A DNA stretch of 64,000 nt from the NCBI GenBank assembly GCA_047631555.1, contig JBLHZY010000001.1, positions 124,001 through 188,000 on the forward strand. Reading direction: 5' to 3'. Positions 45,401 to 54,544 of the stretch are shown here, one piece after another. The notes beneath the pieces are model-generated. The model searched no databases. It was not told the origin of the DNA and worked only from the letters and a program-made list of their open reading frames with translations. The DNA comes from JBLHZY01 sp047631555 (lineage in GTDB: Bacteria > Pseudomonadota > Alphaproteobacteria > Rhodobacterales > Rhodobacteraceae). Position numbers and translations under genes: made by a program. Each line of letters starts with the position of its first letter. The first letter of the stretch is position 1.

Positions 45401-45709
45401 CTAGCGCCCCGCCTTTTCCACAAGCCCCGATTGCGCTTGGCGCTTGTCGAGTTCGGCCAAAACATCCGATAGCGGAATATCGCGCGCAGCCAGCATCACC
45501 GCGAGGTGATAGATTACATCCGCTGCTTCATAGGTCAGATTTTCACGATCATCCTTGGCGCAGGCGATGATCGCCTCAATCGCCTCTTCGCCAAATTTCT
45601 CGGCGCATTTATCCGCGCCTTTGGACAGCAATTGCGCTGTCCAAGAGCTTTTGGGATCCGCTGATTTGCGCGCTTCAATTGTCGCGGCGAGTTGTTCAAG
45701 CGTGTTCAT
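45401..45709 (-). CDS. hisE: phosphoribosyl-ATP pyrophosphohydrolase
   Basis: This 102-residue protein is a MazG-like HisE enzyme with SWTAQLLSKGADKCAEKFGEEAIEAIIA, the E-x-x-E metal site, and LTYEAADVIYHLAVMLAARDI. It performs the second step of histidine synthesis, hydrolysing phosphoribosyl-ATP to phosphoribosyl-AMP. It overlaps hisF by four bases, so the two are translationally coupled. The cyclohydrolase hisI is not in the window. Confidence 0.93.
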   Translation of the reverse strand: MNTLEQLAATIEARKSADPKSSWTAQLLSKGADKCAEKFGEEAIEAIIACAKDDRENLTYEAADVIYHLAVMLAARDIPLSDVLAELDKRQAQSGLVEKAGR

Positions 45710-46467
45710 GTCAGCCTCATGGGGATGCCCGCGGCGGCCATATATTCCTTGGCTTCACGGATGGTGTAATCACCGAAGTGAAAGATCGAAGCGGCCAGAA
45801 CGGCGCTTGCGTGGCCCTCGGTGACGCCTTCAACGAGGTGATCGAGATTGCCAACGCCGCCCGAAGCGATCACCGGCACAGCCACCGCATCAGAGATCGC
45901 GCGCGTCAGCGGCAGATTAAAACCCGCGCGCGTTCCGTCGCGATCCATCGAGGTTAGCAAAATCTCGCCCGCGCCCTTGGCCACGACGGTTTTGGCAAAC
46001 TCGACCGCATCAATCCCCGTGGCCTTGCGCCCGCCGTGGGTAAAAATCTCCCACTTGCCCGGCGCGACCGTCTTGGCATCAATCGCCACAACGATGCACT
46101 GCGAGCCAAAGCGATCCGCCGCGCGCGCGACAACATCCGGATTGGCCACGGCGGCCGAATTGAAGCTGACCTTATCCGCCCCCGCGAGCAACAGATCGCG
46201 CACATCTTCCGTTGTGCGCACACCGCCGCCGATGGTCAGCGGCATAAAGCATTGCTCGGCCGTGCGGGTCGCCAGATCAAACATCGTGCCGCGGTTTTCA
46301 TGGGTCGCTTTGATATCGAGAAAGCACAGCTCATCCGCGCCAGCGAGATCATAGGCGCGCGCCTGTTCAACAGGATCACCCGCATCGATCAGATCAACAA
46401 AGTTGACCCCCTTGACCGTGCGCCCTTCGGCAACATCAAGACAGGGGATAATTCGGGTTTTCAGCAT
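45706..46467 (-). CDS. hisF: imidazole glycerol phosphate synthase cyclase subunit
   Basis: This 253-residue beta/alpha barrel has the catalytic Asp in CLDVAEGRTVKG (Asp11 position) and in VVAIDAKTV (Asp130 position). Phosphate loops TIGGGVR and ASGGVGNLDHL are present. It forms imidazole glycerol phosphate and AICAR using ammonia delivered by HisH. The start at 46467 gives MLKTRIIPCLDV; the longer frame is rejected. It overlaps hisE. Confidence 0.95.
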   Translation of the reverse strand: MLKTRIIPCLDVAEGRTVKGVNFVDLIDAGDPVEQARAYDLAGADELCFLDIKATHENRGTMFDLATRTAEQCFMPLTIGGGVRTTEDVRDLLLAGADKVSFNSAAVANPDVVARAADRFGSQCIVVAIDAKTVAPGKWEIFTHGGRKATGIDAVEFAKTVVAKGAGEILLTSMDRDGTRAGFNLPLTRAISDAVAVPVIASGGVGNLDHLVEGVTEGHASAVLAASIFHFGDYTIREAKEYMAAAGIPMRLT

Positions 46468-46546
46468 GATCCAGGCATCTCGCAGGGCAATAAAACGGTT
46501 GCCCTGACATAACGAACCGCGCGGCCAATGCAAAGATTGCTTTTGC

Positions 46547-46993
46547 CTATACGCGGCCCATGCGGCGCACGGCGGTTTTCACGATCAGCTTGTGAAATGG
46601 CATAATGGCAGCCAGATAGGCGCGCCCAGCCAGATTATGCGGCTTTACCAGCGTCGCCAGATGAATTTCACCACGATCGCGCAAAACGGAGATTTTGAAA
46701 TCGAGATGGCGGTCATCATGGCCCAAAACCATCTCGTCTTTGCTTTGAATCAGGATCGGGAAAATCCCAATGCTCGGCGCAGATGTGGCTTTGGTTCGAA
46801 GCCCAAAGGGGCGCACTGCGGCATTGCGCAGCTTCATCAACCCGGCAACCCATTTTGGCATCTTTGCCAGTTCATGCGCGGCTTGTTCCGGCGCCAAGGC
46901 AGAAGCACAGGCATAACAATCCATGTAATCTTCAGGCTGGAAAATCAGCCAAAGGGCGCTTTTTGGGGGAAGGGTGGCTTTGTGAACGGACAT
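46547..46993 (-). CDS. DUF2867-like protein
   Basis: This 148-residue protein resembles DUF2867: it has FGLRTKATSAPSIGIFPILIQSKDEMVLGHDDRHLDFKISV and ends IMPFHKLIVKTAVRRMGRV, the typical tail. No function is established for the family. It is located between hisA and hisF on the same strand, with 79 bases on each side or so, which suggests insertion into a former his operon rather than a histidine role. Confidence 0.7.
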   Translation of the reverse strand: MSVHKATLPPKSALWLIFQPEDYMDCYACASALAPEQAAHELAKMPKWVAGLMKLRNAAVRPFGLRTKATSAPSIGIFPILIQSKDEMVLGHDDRHLDFKISVLRDRGEIHLATLVKPHNLAGRAYLAAIMPFHKLIVKTAVRRMGRV

Positions 46994-47075
46994 AATAACA
47001 CTCCAACTTGGAAATATACCCTCAGTCAGCGCCGCAAATTACCTAGAGTAAAGAAAAAAGACCTTCCTGCGGCAA

Positions 47076-47798
47076 TCAGTCCCGAAGGACTTTGAGCGCC
47101 TCAGCCAAATCAATCGCCCCGTCATAAAGTGCACGTCCCGAAATCGCCCCGTTGAGCGGCGCGCCAGAGTTTTTAAGCGCGCGCAGATCATCCAAGGAGG
47201 ACACCCCGCCAGAGGCAATCACCGGAATAGACACCGCATTCGCAAGCGCGGCTGTGGCTTCGACATTGGGCCCCTGCATTGCGCCATCGCGGTTGATGTC
47301 TGTATAAATGATCGCCGCCACGCCTGCGTCTTCAAAGCTGCGCGCAAGGTCGGTGACCATAACATCGGTCTCTTCGGCCCAGCCTTTGGTCGCCACACGG
47401 CCATCGCGCGCATCAATCCCAACCGCCACTTGGCCGGGAAAGGCGCGCGCCGCTTCGCGCACAAGGGCAGGGTTCTCAACTGCCACCGTCCCAAGGATCA
47501 CCCGGGCCAAGCCCTTGGAAAGCCAGCGCTCAATCGTGGCCATATCGCGGATGCCGCCGCCAAGCTGTGTCGGCACTTTACAGCGCTCAAGGATCGCCTC
47601 AACTGGGGCCGCATTTACCGGCTCGCCCGCAAAAGCCCCATTTAAATCAACAAGATGCAGCCACTCACAGCCCGCTGCCACAAATTCCATCGCCTGCGCG
47701 GCAGGGTCCTCATTGAACACGGTCGCTTGCGACATCTCGCCCTTATAAAGGCGCACGGCATTGCCATCTTTGAGGTCAATCGCGGGGTATAGGATCAT
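47076..47798 (-). CDS. hisA: phosphoribosylformimino-AICAR ribotide isomerase
   Basis: This 240-residue beta/alpha barrel has the catalytic Asp pair in LYPAIDLKDGNAVRL (Asp8) and VGIDARDGRVATKGW (near residue 125), with phosphate loops QLGGGIRD and ASGGVSSLDDLRAL. It isomerises ProFAR to PRFAR, the substrate of HisF–HisH. The start at 47798 (MILYPAID) is chosen over a longer frame. It sits downstream of hisB-hisH, interrupted by one opposite-strand gene. Confidence 0.95.
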   Translation of the reverse strand: MILYPAIDLKDGNAVRLYKGEMSQATVFNEDPAAQAMEFVAAGCEWLHLVDLNGAFAGEPVNAAPVEAILERCKVPTQLGGGIRDMATIERWLSKGLARVILGTVAVENPALVREAARAFPGQVAVGIDARDGRVATKGWAEETDVMVTDLARSFEDAGVAAIIYTDINRDGAMQGPNVEATAALANAVSIPVIASGGVSSLDDLRALKNSGAPLNGAISGRALYDGAIDLAEALKVLRD

Positions 47799-47955
47799 CT
47801 GGCTGGCCTTCTCATCTGCAGTTTCATGTCCTTTGCCACGATGAGCGGGAAATTGCAAAGCATGGCTGCACGGCAGCTTTGAGCGCTACGTCAGGCTTGC
47901 GCGTTGGCCTGCGCCCCGCGCATGATAAAGGGGATATAAACTGGGAGGTTTACTG

Positions 47956-48336
47956 ATGAAAAAACTAATTCTAGCGGCGGCATTCTGTCTTGGTGCAACC
48001 GGCGCAATGGCCGATCCTGTTGAGGGCATCTGGAAAACCCAAGTCGATGATGGCGCCTATGCGCATGTCAATATGACGACCTGCGGCGCATCCCTTTGCG
48101 GCACAATCGCGCGCACCTTCAACGACACGGGCGAATATAAATCCGCAAATCTGGGCAAAAAGATCGTCTGGGATATGATGGCCAAAGGCGGCGGCGATTA
48201 TTCCGACGGCAAGATCTGGCAGCCCTCAAAAGACAAGATTTACAAATCCAAAATGTCGCTCGCGGGCAATACGCTAAAGGTTTCCGGCTGCGTTGGCCCG
48301 ATCTGCAAAGCCCAGACATGGAGCCGTGTTAAATAG
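47956..48336 (+). CDS. DUF2147-family secreted protein
   Basis: This 126-residue protein has a signal peptide (KKLILAAAFCLGATGAMA) and the DUF2147 pattern: VEGIWKTQVDDGAYAHVNMTTCGASLCGTIARTF, GKIWQPSKDKIYKSKMSLAGNTLKVSGCVGPICKAQTWSRVK. Four Cys suggest two disulfides in the periplasm. Function is unknown. It lies between hisA and hisH on the opposite strand and ends with a clear terminator. Confidence 0.88.
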   Translation: MKKLILAAAFCLGATGAMADPVEGIWKTQVDDGAYAHVNMTTCGASLCGTIARTFNDTGEYKSANLGKKIVWDMMAKGGGDYSDGKIWQPSKDKIYKSKMSLAGNTLKVSGCVGPICKAQTWSRVK

Positions 48337-48364
48337 GACAAGGCTTTGATTTGAAATGAATAAA

Positions 48365-48399
48365 GGCGCGTATCCGGCTGGATGCGCGCCTTTTCTTTT
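48365..48399 (+). terminator. rho-independent terminator after DUF2147 gene
   Basis: GGCGCGTATCC and GGATGCGCGCC form an 11-base stem with one wobble and a 4-base loop, followed by TTTTCTTTT. It begins 28 bases after the stop. Confidence 0.85.
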
Positions 48400-48417
48400 G
48401 CGGGTTGGGCGGGGCGG

Positions 48418-49056
48418 CTAGGGCGCCCAGCTGAGGAAATTGGCAATCATCCGAAGGCCTGCCGCTTGGCTTTTCTCCGGGTGAAACTGCATCCCAACCA
48501 TATTATCGCGCCCGATGATCGCGGTGATATCCCCGCCATAATCGACATAGGCCAAACGATGCGCCGGGTCGGCGACGTGGAACTGATAGCTATGGACGAA
48601 ATAGGCGTGATCGCCCGATTTCACCCCCTCCAGCACGGGATGCGGATGATCAATCACCAGATCATTCCAACCCATGTGCGGCACTTTGAGCGATGGATCA
48701 GAGGGCTCAATCTTCACAACCTCGCCGCCGATCCAATCAAATCCGGCGACATCCTCGTATTCGCGGCCCACGCTGGCCATCATCTGCATGCCGACGCAAA
48801 TCCCAAGGAAGGGAACCGCGCGCAGGGTCACTGCCTCCTCAATCGCATCGAAAAGCCCTGTGTATTCAAATAGATGCCGCTTGCAGGCCGGAAAAGCCCC
48901 GTCGCCCGGCAAAACAATACGATCCGCCCGCGCGATATCCTCAGGGCGCGAGGTAACGATCACCTCGCCCGCATCGCCCTCAGCCGCCATGCGCTGAAAC
49001 GCTTTCTCGGCCGAGTGCAAATTGCCGCTGTCATAATCAACCAGCGCCGTGAGCAT
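48418..49056 (-). CDS. hisH: imidazole glycerol phosphate synthase glutaminase subunit
   Basis: This 212-residue class I glutamine amidotransferase has the nucleophile Cys in PFLGICVGMQMM (near residue 83) and the His/Glu pair in MVGMQFHPEKSQAAG. It supplies ammonia to HisF. The start at 49056 gives MLTALVDYDSGNLHS. It begins two bases after the hisB stop, so the two genes are coupled. Confidence 0.95.
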   Translation of the reverse strand: MLTALVDYDSGNLHSAEKAFQRMAAEGDAGEVIVTSRPEDIARADRIVLPGDGAFPACKRHLFEYTGLFDAIEEAVTLRAVPFLGICVGMQMMASVGREYEDVAGFDWIGGEVVKIEPSDPSLKVPHMGWNDLVIDHPHPVLEGVKSGDHAYFVHSYQFHVADPAHRLAYVDYGGDITAIIGRDNMVGMQFHPEKSQAAGLRMIANFLSWAP

Positions 49057-49058
49057 GC

Positions 49059-49646
49059 TCAAAGCGCCCCTTTGGTCGAGGGGATCGCATCGGCCTTGCG
49101 CGGATCGGTCTCGCAAGCATCGCGCAGCGCGCGCGCAACCGATTTGAATGCGGCTTCGGCGATGTGGTGGCTGTTGATCCCGTGCAGCGCATCGACATGC
49201 AGGGTGATCCCGCCGTGGGTCGAAAGCGCTTGGAAAAATTCGCGCACAAGCTCGGTATCAAACGTACCGATTTTGGCTGTCGGCAGATCAACGTTCCAGA
49301 CCAAAAAGGGCCGGGCCGAAAGATCAAGCGCCGTGCGCACCAAAGCATCGTCCATGGCCAGCAAGCAGCTGCCATAACGCACAATTCCGCGTTTGTCGCC
49401 AAGGGCTTGCACCAAGGCTTGCCCAATCGCGATCCCGGTATCCTCAACCGTGTGGTGATCATCAATGTGCAAATCACCCGTCGCGCGGATCGTCATATCA
49501 ATCAAAGAGTGGCGCGAAAGCTGATCGAGCATGTGATCAAAGAAACCGATGCCGGTTTGATTGTCATATGCGCCAGTCCCGTCGAGATTGATCTCAACAG
49601 AGATTTGCGTTTCGGCGGTTTGCCGCGTGATTTTTGCCTTGCGCAT
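49059..49646 (-). CDS. hisB: imidazoleglycerol-phosphate dehydratase
   Basis: This 195-residue monofunctional dehydratase has both metal-binding His motifs: DLHIDDHHTVEDTGIAIG and HGINSHHIAEAAFKSVARAL. It makes imidazole acetol phosphate in histidine synthesis. The chosen start at 49646 (MRKAKITRQT) gives the family length; the open frame to 50192 is antisense to the lipoprotein gene. It heads the order hisB–hisH–(gap)–hisA–(DUF2867)–hisF–hisE. Confidence 0.95.
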   Translation of the reverse strand: MRKAKITRQTAETQISVEINLDGTGAYDNQTGIGFFDHMLDQLSRHSLIDMTIRATGDLHIDDHHTVEDTGIAIGQALVQALGDKRGIVRYGSCLLAMDDALVRTALDLSARPFLVWNVDLPTAKIGTFDTELVREFFQALSTHGGITLHVDALHGINSHHIAEAAFKSVARALRDACETDPRKADAIPSTKGAL

Positions 49647-49874
49647 GAAAGCCTCCGCAGGTGGCTTGGCCGGGCAATCCGGGCAAGCGTTTGGCCGGGT
49701 TATAGGCGCGCGGATGCGGCGTGAAAACCCAGACATTTGCGAATTTGGGCCTGTGTGGTTCTTGCGCCCTTTGCCGGATTTGGCGCGCGTGGCGAAAAAG
49801 GCCATGTATACCTGACTACCACTGCACCTTTCCCCAACGTAATATTGCGTCATACGGATGTTCTGGGGGTTGAT

Positions 49875-51812
49875 ATGTTTGGATTTTTTCCGCGTGTTTT
49901 GGTGATCGTTTTTGGGCTCGGTGCGCTTCTGGCCGGCTGCACCGATCCGCAAAAAAGCTATCGCAATATCGGCCCAGAGAACGCGCTTTGTGACCGGCTC
50001 TTTCAGCTTGGTCCCGATAACGCTGAGCGCAGCGGCAACGATGCCAAAGCCGCGCCGTGCTACCTTCAAGAACATCAAGTGCCCGCGCCCAAAGTCTCGC
50101 GCGGTGCCGATGCCACGGGCGATTTGCCGCTCGATTGGGCGCAAATGGCCGCACAAGCCGGCGCGCCGCTTCAGGGCGCGGATCGCTATCATCTATCCTT
50201 CGTCGAAATGGCCGATAGCGGCGTTTTGCATCGCCCAGAGCAGCTTGATAATCTGGCCAAACATCTGCAAAGCGAGGCCGGGGCAGGGCGGCAGAATTAT
50301 GTGTTTACCTTCGTGCATGGCTGGCGCCACGATGCAGCGCCCGGCGACAGAGATGTCAAGAAATTCAGGGTCTTACTGGGCTATACCCGCAGCTTTCTCA
50401 ACACCCGCTGCGTTGAGCGCGGTGAGTATTGCAATGCCTCGCTGACGGGGGTTTTTGTCTCGTGGCGGGGGCGCGCCTTTGCCGAGCCAGTGCTTGCCGC
50501 AGAGGGGAATTTCAATCCGCTTGCCTTGCTCGCCGCCCCGACGTTTTTCGGGCGCAAAGCGCAGTCGGAGGCCCATGCAAGCGGCCAAGCCCCGCTTTTA
50601 GACAAGATTTTGGCGCGCATAGAAGCCAACCTAAAGCTTGACCAAGCCAATCCACGCGCCGACAAAATGCTGATCTTTGGCCATTCCTTTGGCGGCAATA
50701 TGCTGGCCACCATGTTAGAGGCGCGCGCGATCAAAGCGATCAAAGCCCATCCGCCGGGCAATGCCAGCGGCGGCAAGGTTATGCCCCCTTTGGCGGGCGA
50801 TATGGTCGTGCTGATCAACCCCGCCTCAGAGGCCGCGAAATGGACCTCCCTTCAGCGCGAAATGCGCGCGACTTTCGGGATGGACGACGCCGACAACTAT
50901 ATCACTGCCGCCAAAAACGGCGCCACCGACCCAACCCGTTATCGCCATCTCGCGGCGTGGCGGCGCCAGTTCCCGCAATCACAGCGTCCGACCTATATCG
51001 CCATCACCTCGACCGACAATTGGCCGCGCAGCAAGCTTGCCCGCGCGCTTGATTTTGATACCCCAACAGGCGTTTTCTTCCCATTTGCTCAAGGGCTTGC
51101 CGGAAAACGCAGCCCCGAGGAACGCAACACAATCGGCCATCTTGAGCCGCGCTATCATCCCGACACATTAAACATCCTTGATGGCCCGCCCGTCGGCACA
51201 ACCCATGAGCTTTCGGTCAATGCAAAGCCCGCCCGTGCGGCGCGCTACCGTCATGCGAGCGATCCTGATCTGGCCTGGTGCGATGCGGCCAATGGCTGGC
51301 TCGCGCAGGTCCGCAAAGATCAGCGCGCCCTTGGCTGGAGCCACGGGGACGCTTGGGATTACGGCCTGACTTACGCAGAGGCCGAGCAAAAGCTAGTCGC
51401 CGCCGAAAACATCGCGCGCGGGCGCAATCCGGCCAGCGTACAATGGCGTCACGGGCTTAATACGGCGGCCAAGGATGGGCTTTGGTCGGTTGTGCCGGGG
51501 AATGCGCCGTTTTGGAATGTGCGCACCAAAGACAACGCGGTGCGCAATCACGCGGGCTACCAAAACTACCCGCTTTGGTGCGCGCTCAACCAACTTGTGC
51601 TTGATGATGTGACCAGTCAGCGCATTCTTGATGAAAACGTGCGCGAAGTCCTTCAAGCCGAAGAGGATTTCGATGCTTTGGTCGCCACGGGCATCGCCAC
51701 ACCGCAAGCGCAAATCGAGCCCGAGCGTGCTCCGCAAAAATCCCTGCTCAAGTTGATTTTCAATGGGGCGCAAAAATCGCAGGTGCTGAAATCAGACGAG
51801 CCCCAGAAATGA
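49875..51812 (+). CDS. large lipoprotein with alpha/beta hydrolase fold
   Basis: This 645-residue protein has a lipoprotein signal (VLVIVFGLGALLAGC, Cys near residue 22). The central region carries VFTFVHGWRHDA, an oxyanion-type motif, and the nucleophile elbow LIFGHSFGGNML with Ser near residue 275. This resembles DUF900-type serine esterases/lipases. The C-terminal ~200 residues have no recognised domain. It is probably an outer- or inner-membrane-attached esterase of unknown substrate. The open frame upstream of 49875 was rejected for lack of a signal peptide. A terminator follows the stop. Confidence 0.7.
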   Translation: MFGFFPRVLVIVFGLGALLAGCTDPQKSYRNIGPENALCDRLFQLGPDNAERSGNDAKAAPCYLQEHQVPAPKVSRGADATGDLPLDWAQMAAQAGAPLQGADRYHLSFVEMADSGVLHRPEQLDNLAKHLQSEAGAGRQNYVFTFVHGWRHDAAPGDRDVKKFRVLLGYTRSFLNTRCVERGEYCNASLTGVFVSWRGRAFAEPVLAAEGNFNPLALLAAPTFFGRKAQSEAHASGQAPLLDKILARIEANLKLDQANPRADKMLIFGHSFGGNMLATMLEARAIKAIKAHPPGNASGGKVMPPLAGDMVVLINPASEAAKWTSLQREMRATFGMDDADNYITAAKNGATDPTRYRHLAAWRRQFPQSQRPTYIAITSTDNWPRSKLARALDFDTPTGVFFPFAQGLAGKRSPEERNTIGHLEPRYHPDTLNILDGPPVGTTHELSVNAKPARAARYRHASDPDLAWCDAANGWLAQVRKDQRALGWSHGDAWDYGLTYAEAEQKLVAAENIARGRNPASVQWRHGLNTAAKDGLWSVVPGNAPFWNVRTKDNAVRNHAGYQNYPLWCALNQLVLDDVTSQRILDENVREVLQAEEDFDALVATGIATPQAQIEPERAPQKSLLKLIFNGAQKSQVLKSDEPQK

Positions 51813-51816
51813 AAAG

Positions 51817-51844
51817 AGCCGCAGCAATTAAGCTGCGGCTTCTT
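51817..51844 (+). terminator. rho-independent terminator after lipoprotein hydrolase
   Basis: AGCCGCAGC (51817–51825) pairs with GCTGCGGCT (51832–51840), followed by a T-rich TCTTC. It sits five bases after the stop codon and just before the convergent tRNA-Gly. Confidence 0.75.
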
Positions 51845-51875
51845 CAAACCCATCCCCGACAAAATCGAGGATAAT

Positions 51876-51950
51876 TGGAGCGGGCGAAGAGATTCGAACT
51901 CTCGACCCCAACCTTGGCAAGGTTGTGCTCTACCCCTGAGCTACGCCCGC
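51876..51950 (-). tRNA. tRNA-Gly (GCC)
   Basis: The minus strand forms a 75-base cloverleaf with encoded CCA: acceptor GCGGGCG pairs with CGCCCGC, D arm GCTCAGGGGTAGAGC, anticodon loop TTGCCAA (anticodon GCC), and T arm GAGAGTTCGAATCTC. Confidence 0.96.
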
Positions 51951-52155
51951 ATCCTTGGGTGAGGCCGGATTTAGCCGGGCTGGCCGCACATCGCAAGGGG
52001 TAATCTCAGCCTTTTTTGAATTTTTCTGGATAAGGCCAAGTTTAATTGCAAATGGGCGCAAAAATGCTGGCCCTTACGCGGCGCATACCCTCAAAATGGA
52101 GCATTGGATTTTGAGCGGCGCGCGCGTTGCCCTGAGATGGCGGGACAAAAGCAAG

Positions 52156-53088
52156 ATGCGGATTGCAATCATGGGCGCAGGCGCGCTTGGCAGCTACTTT
52201 GGCGCGCGTCTGACGGCGTGCGGCGCGGATGTCGCCTTGATCGGGCGGGGCGCGCATCTGTCCGCGATGCAGACGCAGGGCCTTCGCGTTGATAGCCCCA
52301 AGGGCGATGTGCATGTTTTGGTGAATGCAGCGAGTGACCCGGCCGACATTGGCCCGGTCGACTGCATTTTGTTGTTTGTCAAAACCTATGACGTGGCGCA
52401 GGCCTGCGCCGATATGGCCCCGATGATTGGGCCGCAAACCTTTATCGTGCCCTTTCAAAATGGCGTGACTGCGCCCGGGATTGTCGCGCAAATTTGCGGG
52501 GCAGGGCGGGTCTTGCCCGGGCTTGCGCGCATTCCGGCTGGGATCAAAGCGCCCGGCGTGGTTGAGCATCGCTCAAGCGTTGATACATTGGTGTTTGGCC
52601 CGATTGATCCGCTTGATGCGGCCAGCATGGCGAATGCCAAGGCTTTGCATCAGGCGCTAGAGGCCGCTGGAACAACCCCTCTGATCAGCGCAGATATCAC
52701 GCGCGACCTTTGGAAAAAATTCATCCTCCAATCGGCAACCTCAGCAATTTGTGCCCTGACCCGCGCCGATTTTGGCACCATCCTCAGCGATCCGCAAAGC
52801 GCCGCTCTGATAAGCCGCGCGATGGACGAAACGGCCGCTGTTGGTCGCGCCGAGCATCCCGATTTCCCGCCTGATATGGCAGCGCTTGCCTACGAGGCGC
52901 TCAAAGCCTTCCCCGGCTCTGTGCGGGCCTCGATGCTCGATGATCTTGAGCGGGGAAAGCGCCTTGAGCTGCCCGATATAAGCGGCGAAGTTGCCCGACT
53001 TGGCCGCAAACATGGGATTAAAACGCCTGTGCATGATGTGGCCCTCGGTGCGCTTTCGCTCTATGTGCAGGGGCGGCCAAAGCCCTAA
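52156..53088 (+). CDS. panE: 2-dehydropantoate 2-reductase family protein
   Basis: This 310-residue protein begins with the NADPH-binding MRIAIMGAGALGSYFGARL and has FQNGV in the middle and DLWKKFILQSATSAICALTRADFG, including the family Lys. The C-terminal part ends with GKRLELPDISGEVARLGRKHGI, typical of ketopantoate reductases. It would reduce ketopantoate to pantoate for coenzyme A, but many paralogues of this family have other substrates. The start at 52156 gives the canonical N-terminus. Confidence 0.85.
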   Translation: MRIAIMGAGALGSYFGARLTACGADVALIGRGAHLSAMQTQGLRVDSPKGDVHVLVNAASDPADIGPVDCILLFVKTYDVAQACADMAPMIGPQTFIVPFQNGVTAPGIVAQICGAGRVLPGLARIPAGIKAPGVVEHRSSVDTLVFGPIDPLDAASMANAKALHQALEAAGTTPLISADITRDLWKKFILQSATSAICALTRADFGTILSDPQSAALISRAMDETAAVGRAEHPDFPPDMAALAYEALKAFPGSVRASMLDDLERGKRLELPDISGEVARLGRKHGIKTPVHDVALGALSLYVQGRPKP

Positions 53089-53097
53089 ACGCCAAGC

Positions 53098-53985
53098 TTA
53101 GCCGCGCCGCTTTGAAAAGCTTGCATCCGGCGCGCCCTTAAGGCTGCGCGGGATCACCGGAAAGCTCTTGGTGAGGAAATAGGCATAGGTCCCTTCGGGA
53201 TATTCCGCCGTGCGCACCATCGCGCCATTATGCGCGTCCAGATCGCCGGAGCCTGCGACATATGTATAGTCTTGCACAAACGCGCCGTCATAGGCGCCGC
53301 TCGGCCCTGATCCGCCTGGCCGCTTGCCGGAACGCAGCTTATAAGAGCTCTTCATCTCTCGCACAGCCCCATTGCTTGCGGCCGTGATTGCATAGATAGG
53401 ATAGCCATCCGAGGCCCAGCCAATGAGTGGGCTCGCCGCACTGGCCGACCAGCCCAACTGCTGCATCAAACCGATGGGAAGCCCGTGATAATGATAAGCG
53501 CCCGTCGGCTGCACATGGGCGTAATTGGCGTCCAACCCAAGGGTCACCGCGCCGCCAAGCGCCTCATATTGCCAGCCAGAATTGGGATTGCCCTGCCAGA
53601 ATTCCGCCGCGCCCGGATCAAACGGAACCCCGTTGACCGCGACCCCGGTAAGCCCCATGCCGCGCGCCGCACCAGAGCCGGATTTGGGCGTGAGCGGCAT
53701 GGTGAAATTATAGCTCTGCGCGCGGATCGCGTTTGGATTGCCCGCATTGGGAAAGCTGCCGACGCGGTGCGAAGGGATGCCGTTGGAGGTGATGATCCGC
53801 TTACTGCCCTTGATCGAGATCGAGACCTGCGCGCGCCCCGCAGAGGCGGTCGCACTCTTTAGCGAAACGGTCTTGGCAGCAGTTGCTGTGTGCTTGCGCA
53901 TTGGGGGGCGGCCCTGGGCATAGGCGGCGGTTGCGGCCGTGAGGCTAAGCGCGGATGCGCCCAAAAGAAATGATCTGCGTTTCAT
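53098..53985 (-). CDS. YHYH-domain protein with Tat-type signal
   Basis: This 295-residue protein begins with a twin-Arg signal (KRRSFLLGASALSLTAATAAYAQG). It contains the YHYH domain: NYAHVQPTGAYHYHGLPIGLMQQLG, then LIGWASDGYPIY and LDAHNGAMVRTAEYPEGTYAYFLT. The YHYH motif is probably a metal site, but the function is not established. The gene lies 33 bases downstream of another secreted protein with a His-rich start, and the two are probably co-transcribed. Confidence 0.85.
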   Translation of the reverse strand: MKRRSFLLGASALSLTAATAAYAQGRPPMRKHTATAAKTVSLKSATASAGRAQVSISIKGSKRIITSNGIPSHRVGSFPNAGNPNAIRAQSYNFTMPLTPKSGSGAARGMGLTGVAVNGVPFDPGAAEFWQGNPNSGWQYEALGGAVTLGLDANYAHVQPTGAYHYHGLPIGLMQQLGWSASAASPLIGWASDGYPIYAITAASNGAVREMKSSYKLRSGKRPGGSGPSGAYDGAFVQDYTYVAGSGDLDAHNGAMVRTAEYPEGTYAYFLTKSFPVIPRSLKGAPDASFSKRRG

Positions 53986-54018
53986 AGGTTTTCCTATCTT
54001 TTTGAAGGGGTTGCGGGA

Positions 54019-54426
54019 TTAAAGCCCCGGGGTGATGGTGATCTGGCCGATGCCAGCATCCCCAAGATCAAGCACCACAACAAAGATGCCGGGCGCAGGC
54101 GCGCTTGGATCATGCGCGGTGATTTGTGCGGATATCTCAACCGGTGCTGCGCCCGAAGTTAGGGTCAGCGGAAGGGCCTCTGAGCTCACCGTGCCAAAGT
54201 CGGAGTAAAGCCCCGAAAGCACCGCGCCATTCTCGTGGCTGGTGGTCAGCAAAAGGGTGATTTGCGCGCCCTCATCGGTTATCTGCGTTTGGGAAATGTG
54301 CGCATCAAACTGCGCCGCGCCGTGTTCAGAATGGGCAAAGCTCGGGCTGACAAAGGCAAGGCTTAAAGCACAGGCAAGGGCACCAATCGCGTGTCTTATG
54401 CTGTATCTGCGGCTTTGCATCATCAT
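54019..54426 (-). CDS. small periplasmic protein upstream of YHYH gene
   Basis: This 135-residue protein has a signal peptide (IRHAIGALACALSLAFVSPSFA) and a mature start AHSEHGAAQFDAHISQ with several His. It continues with a beta-rich domain (ITLLLTTSHENGAVLSGLYSDFGTV). A GGGAG ribosome-binding site supports the ATG at 54426 over the two following ATGs. I recognise no family. The His residues and the adjacent YHYH gene suggest a metal-related extracytoplasmic role, as inference only. Confidence 0.65.
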   Translation of the reverse strand: MMMQSRRYSIRHAIGALACALSLAFVSPSFAHSEHGAAQFDAHISQTQITDEGAQITLLLTTSHENGAVLSGLYSDFGTVSSEALPLTLTSGAAPVEISAQITAHDPSAPAPGIFVVVLDLGDAGIGQITITPGL

Positions 54427-54544
54427 GTTCTCCCTACTGTTAAGGATCACACGTTTGGCGCGGGGGTTTCTGTCGAAAAAAAATTGCGCGCACCAAAGGA
54501 GATGCGCGCAACCTTTTGAAATATAAGTGTTAATCGAGGCCGGT

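Noticed and set aside
49647..50192. N-terminal extension of hisB
   Set aside because: It is antisense to the lipoprotein gene and outside the HisB family length.
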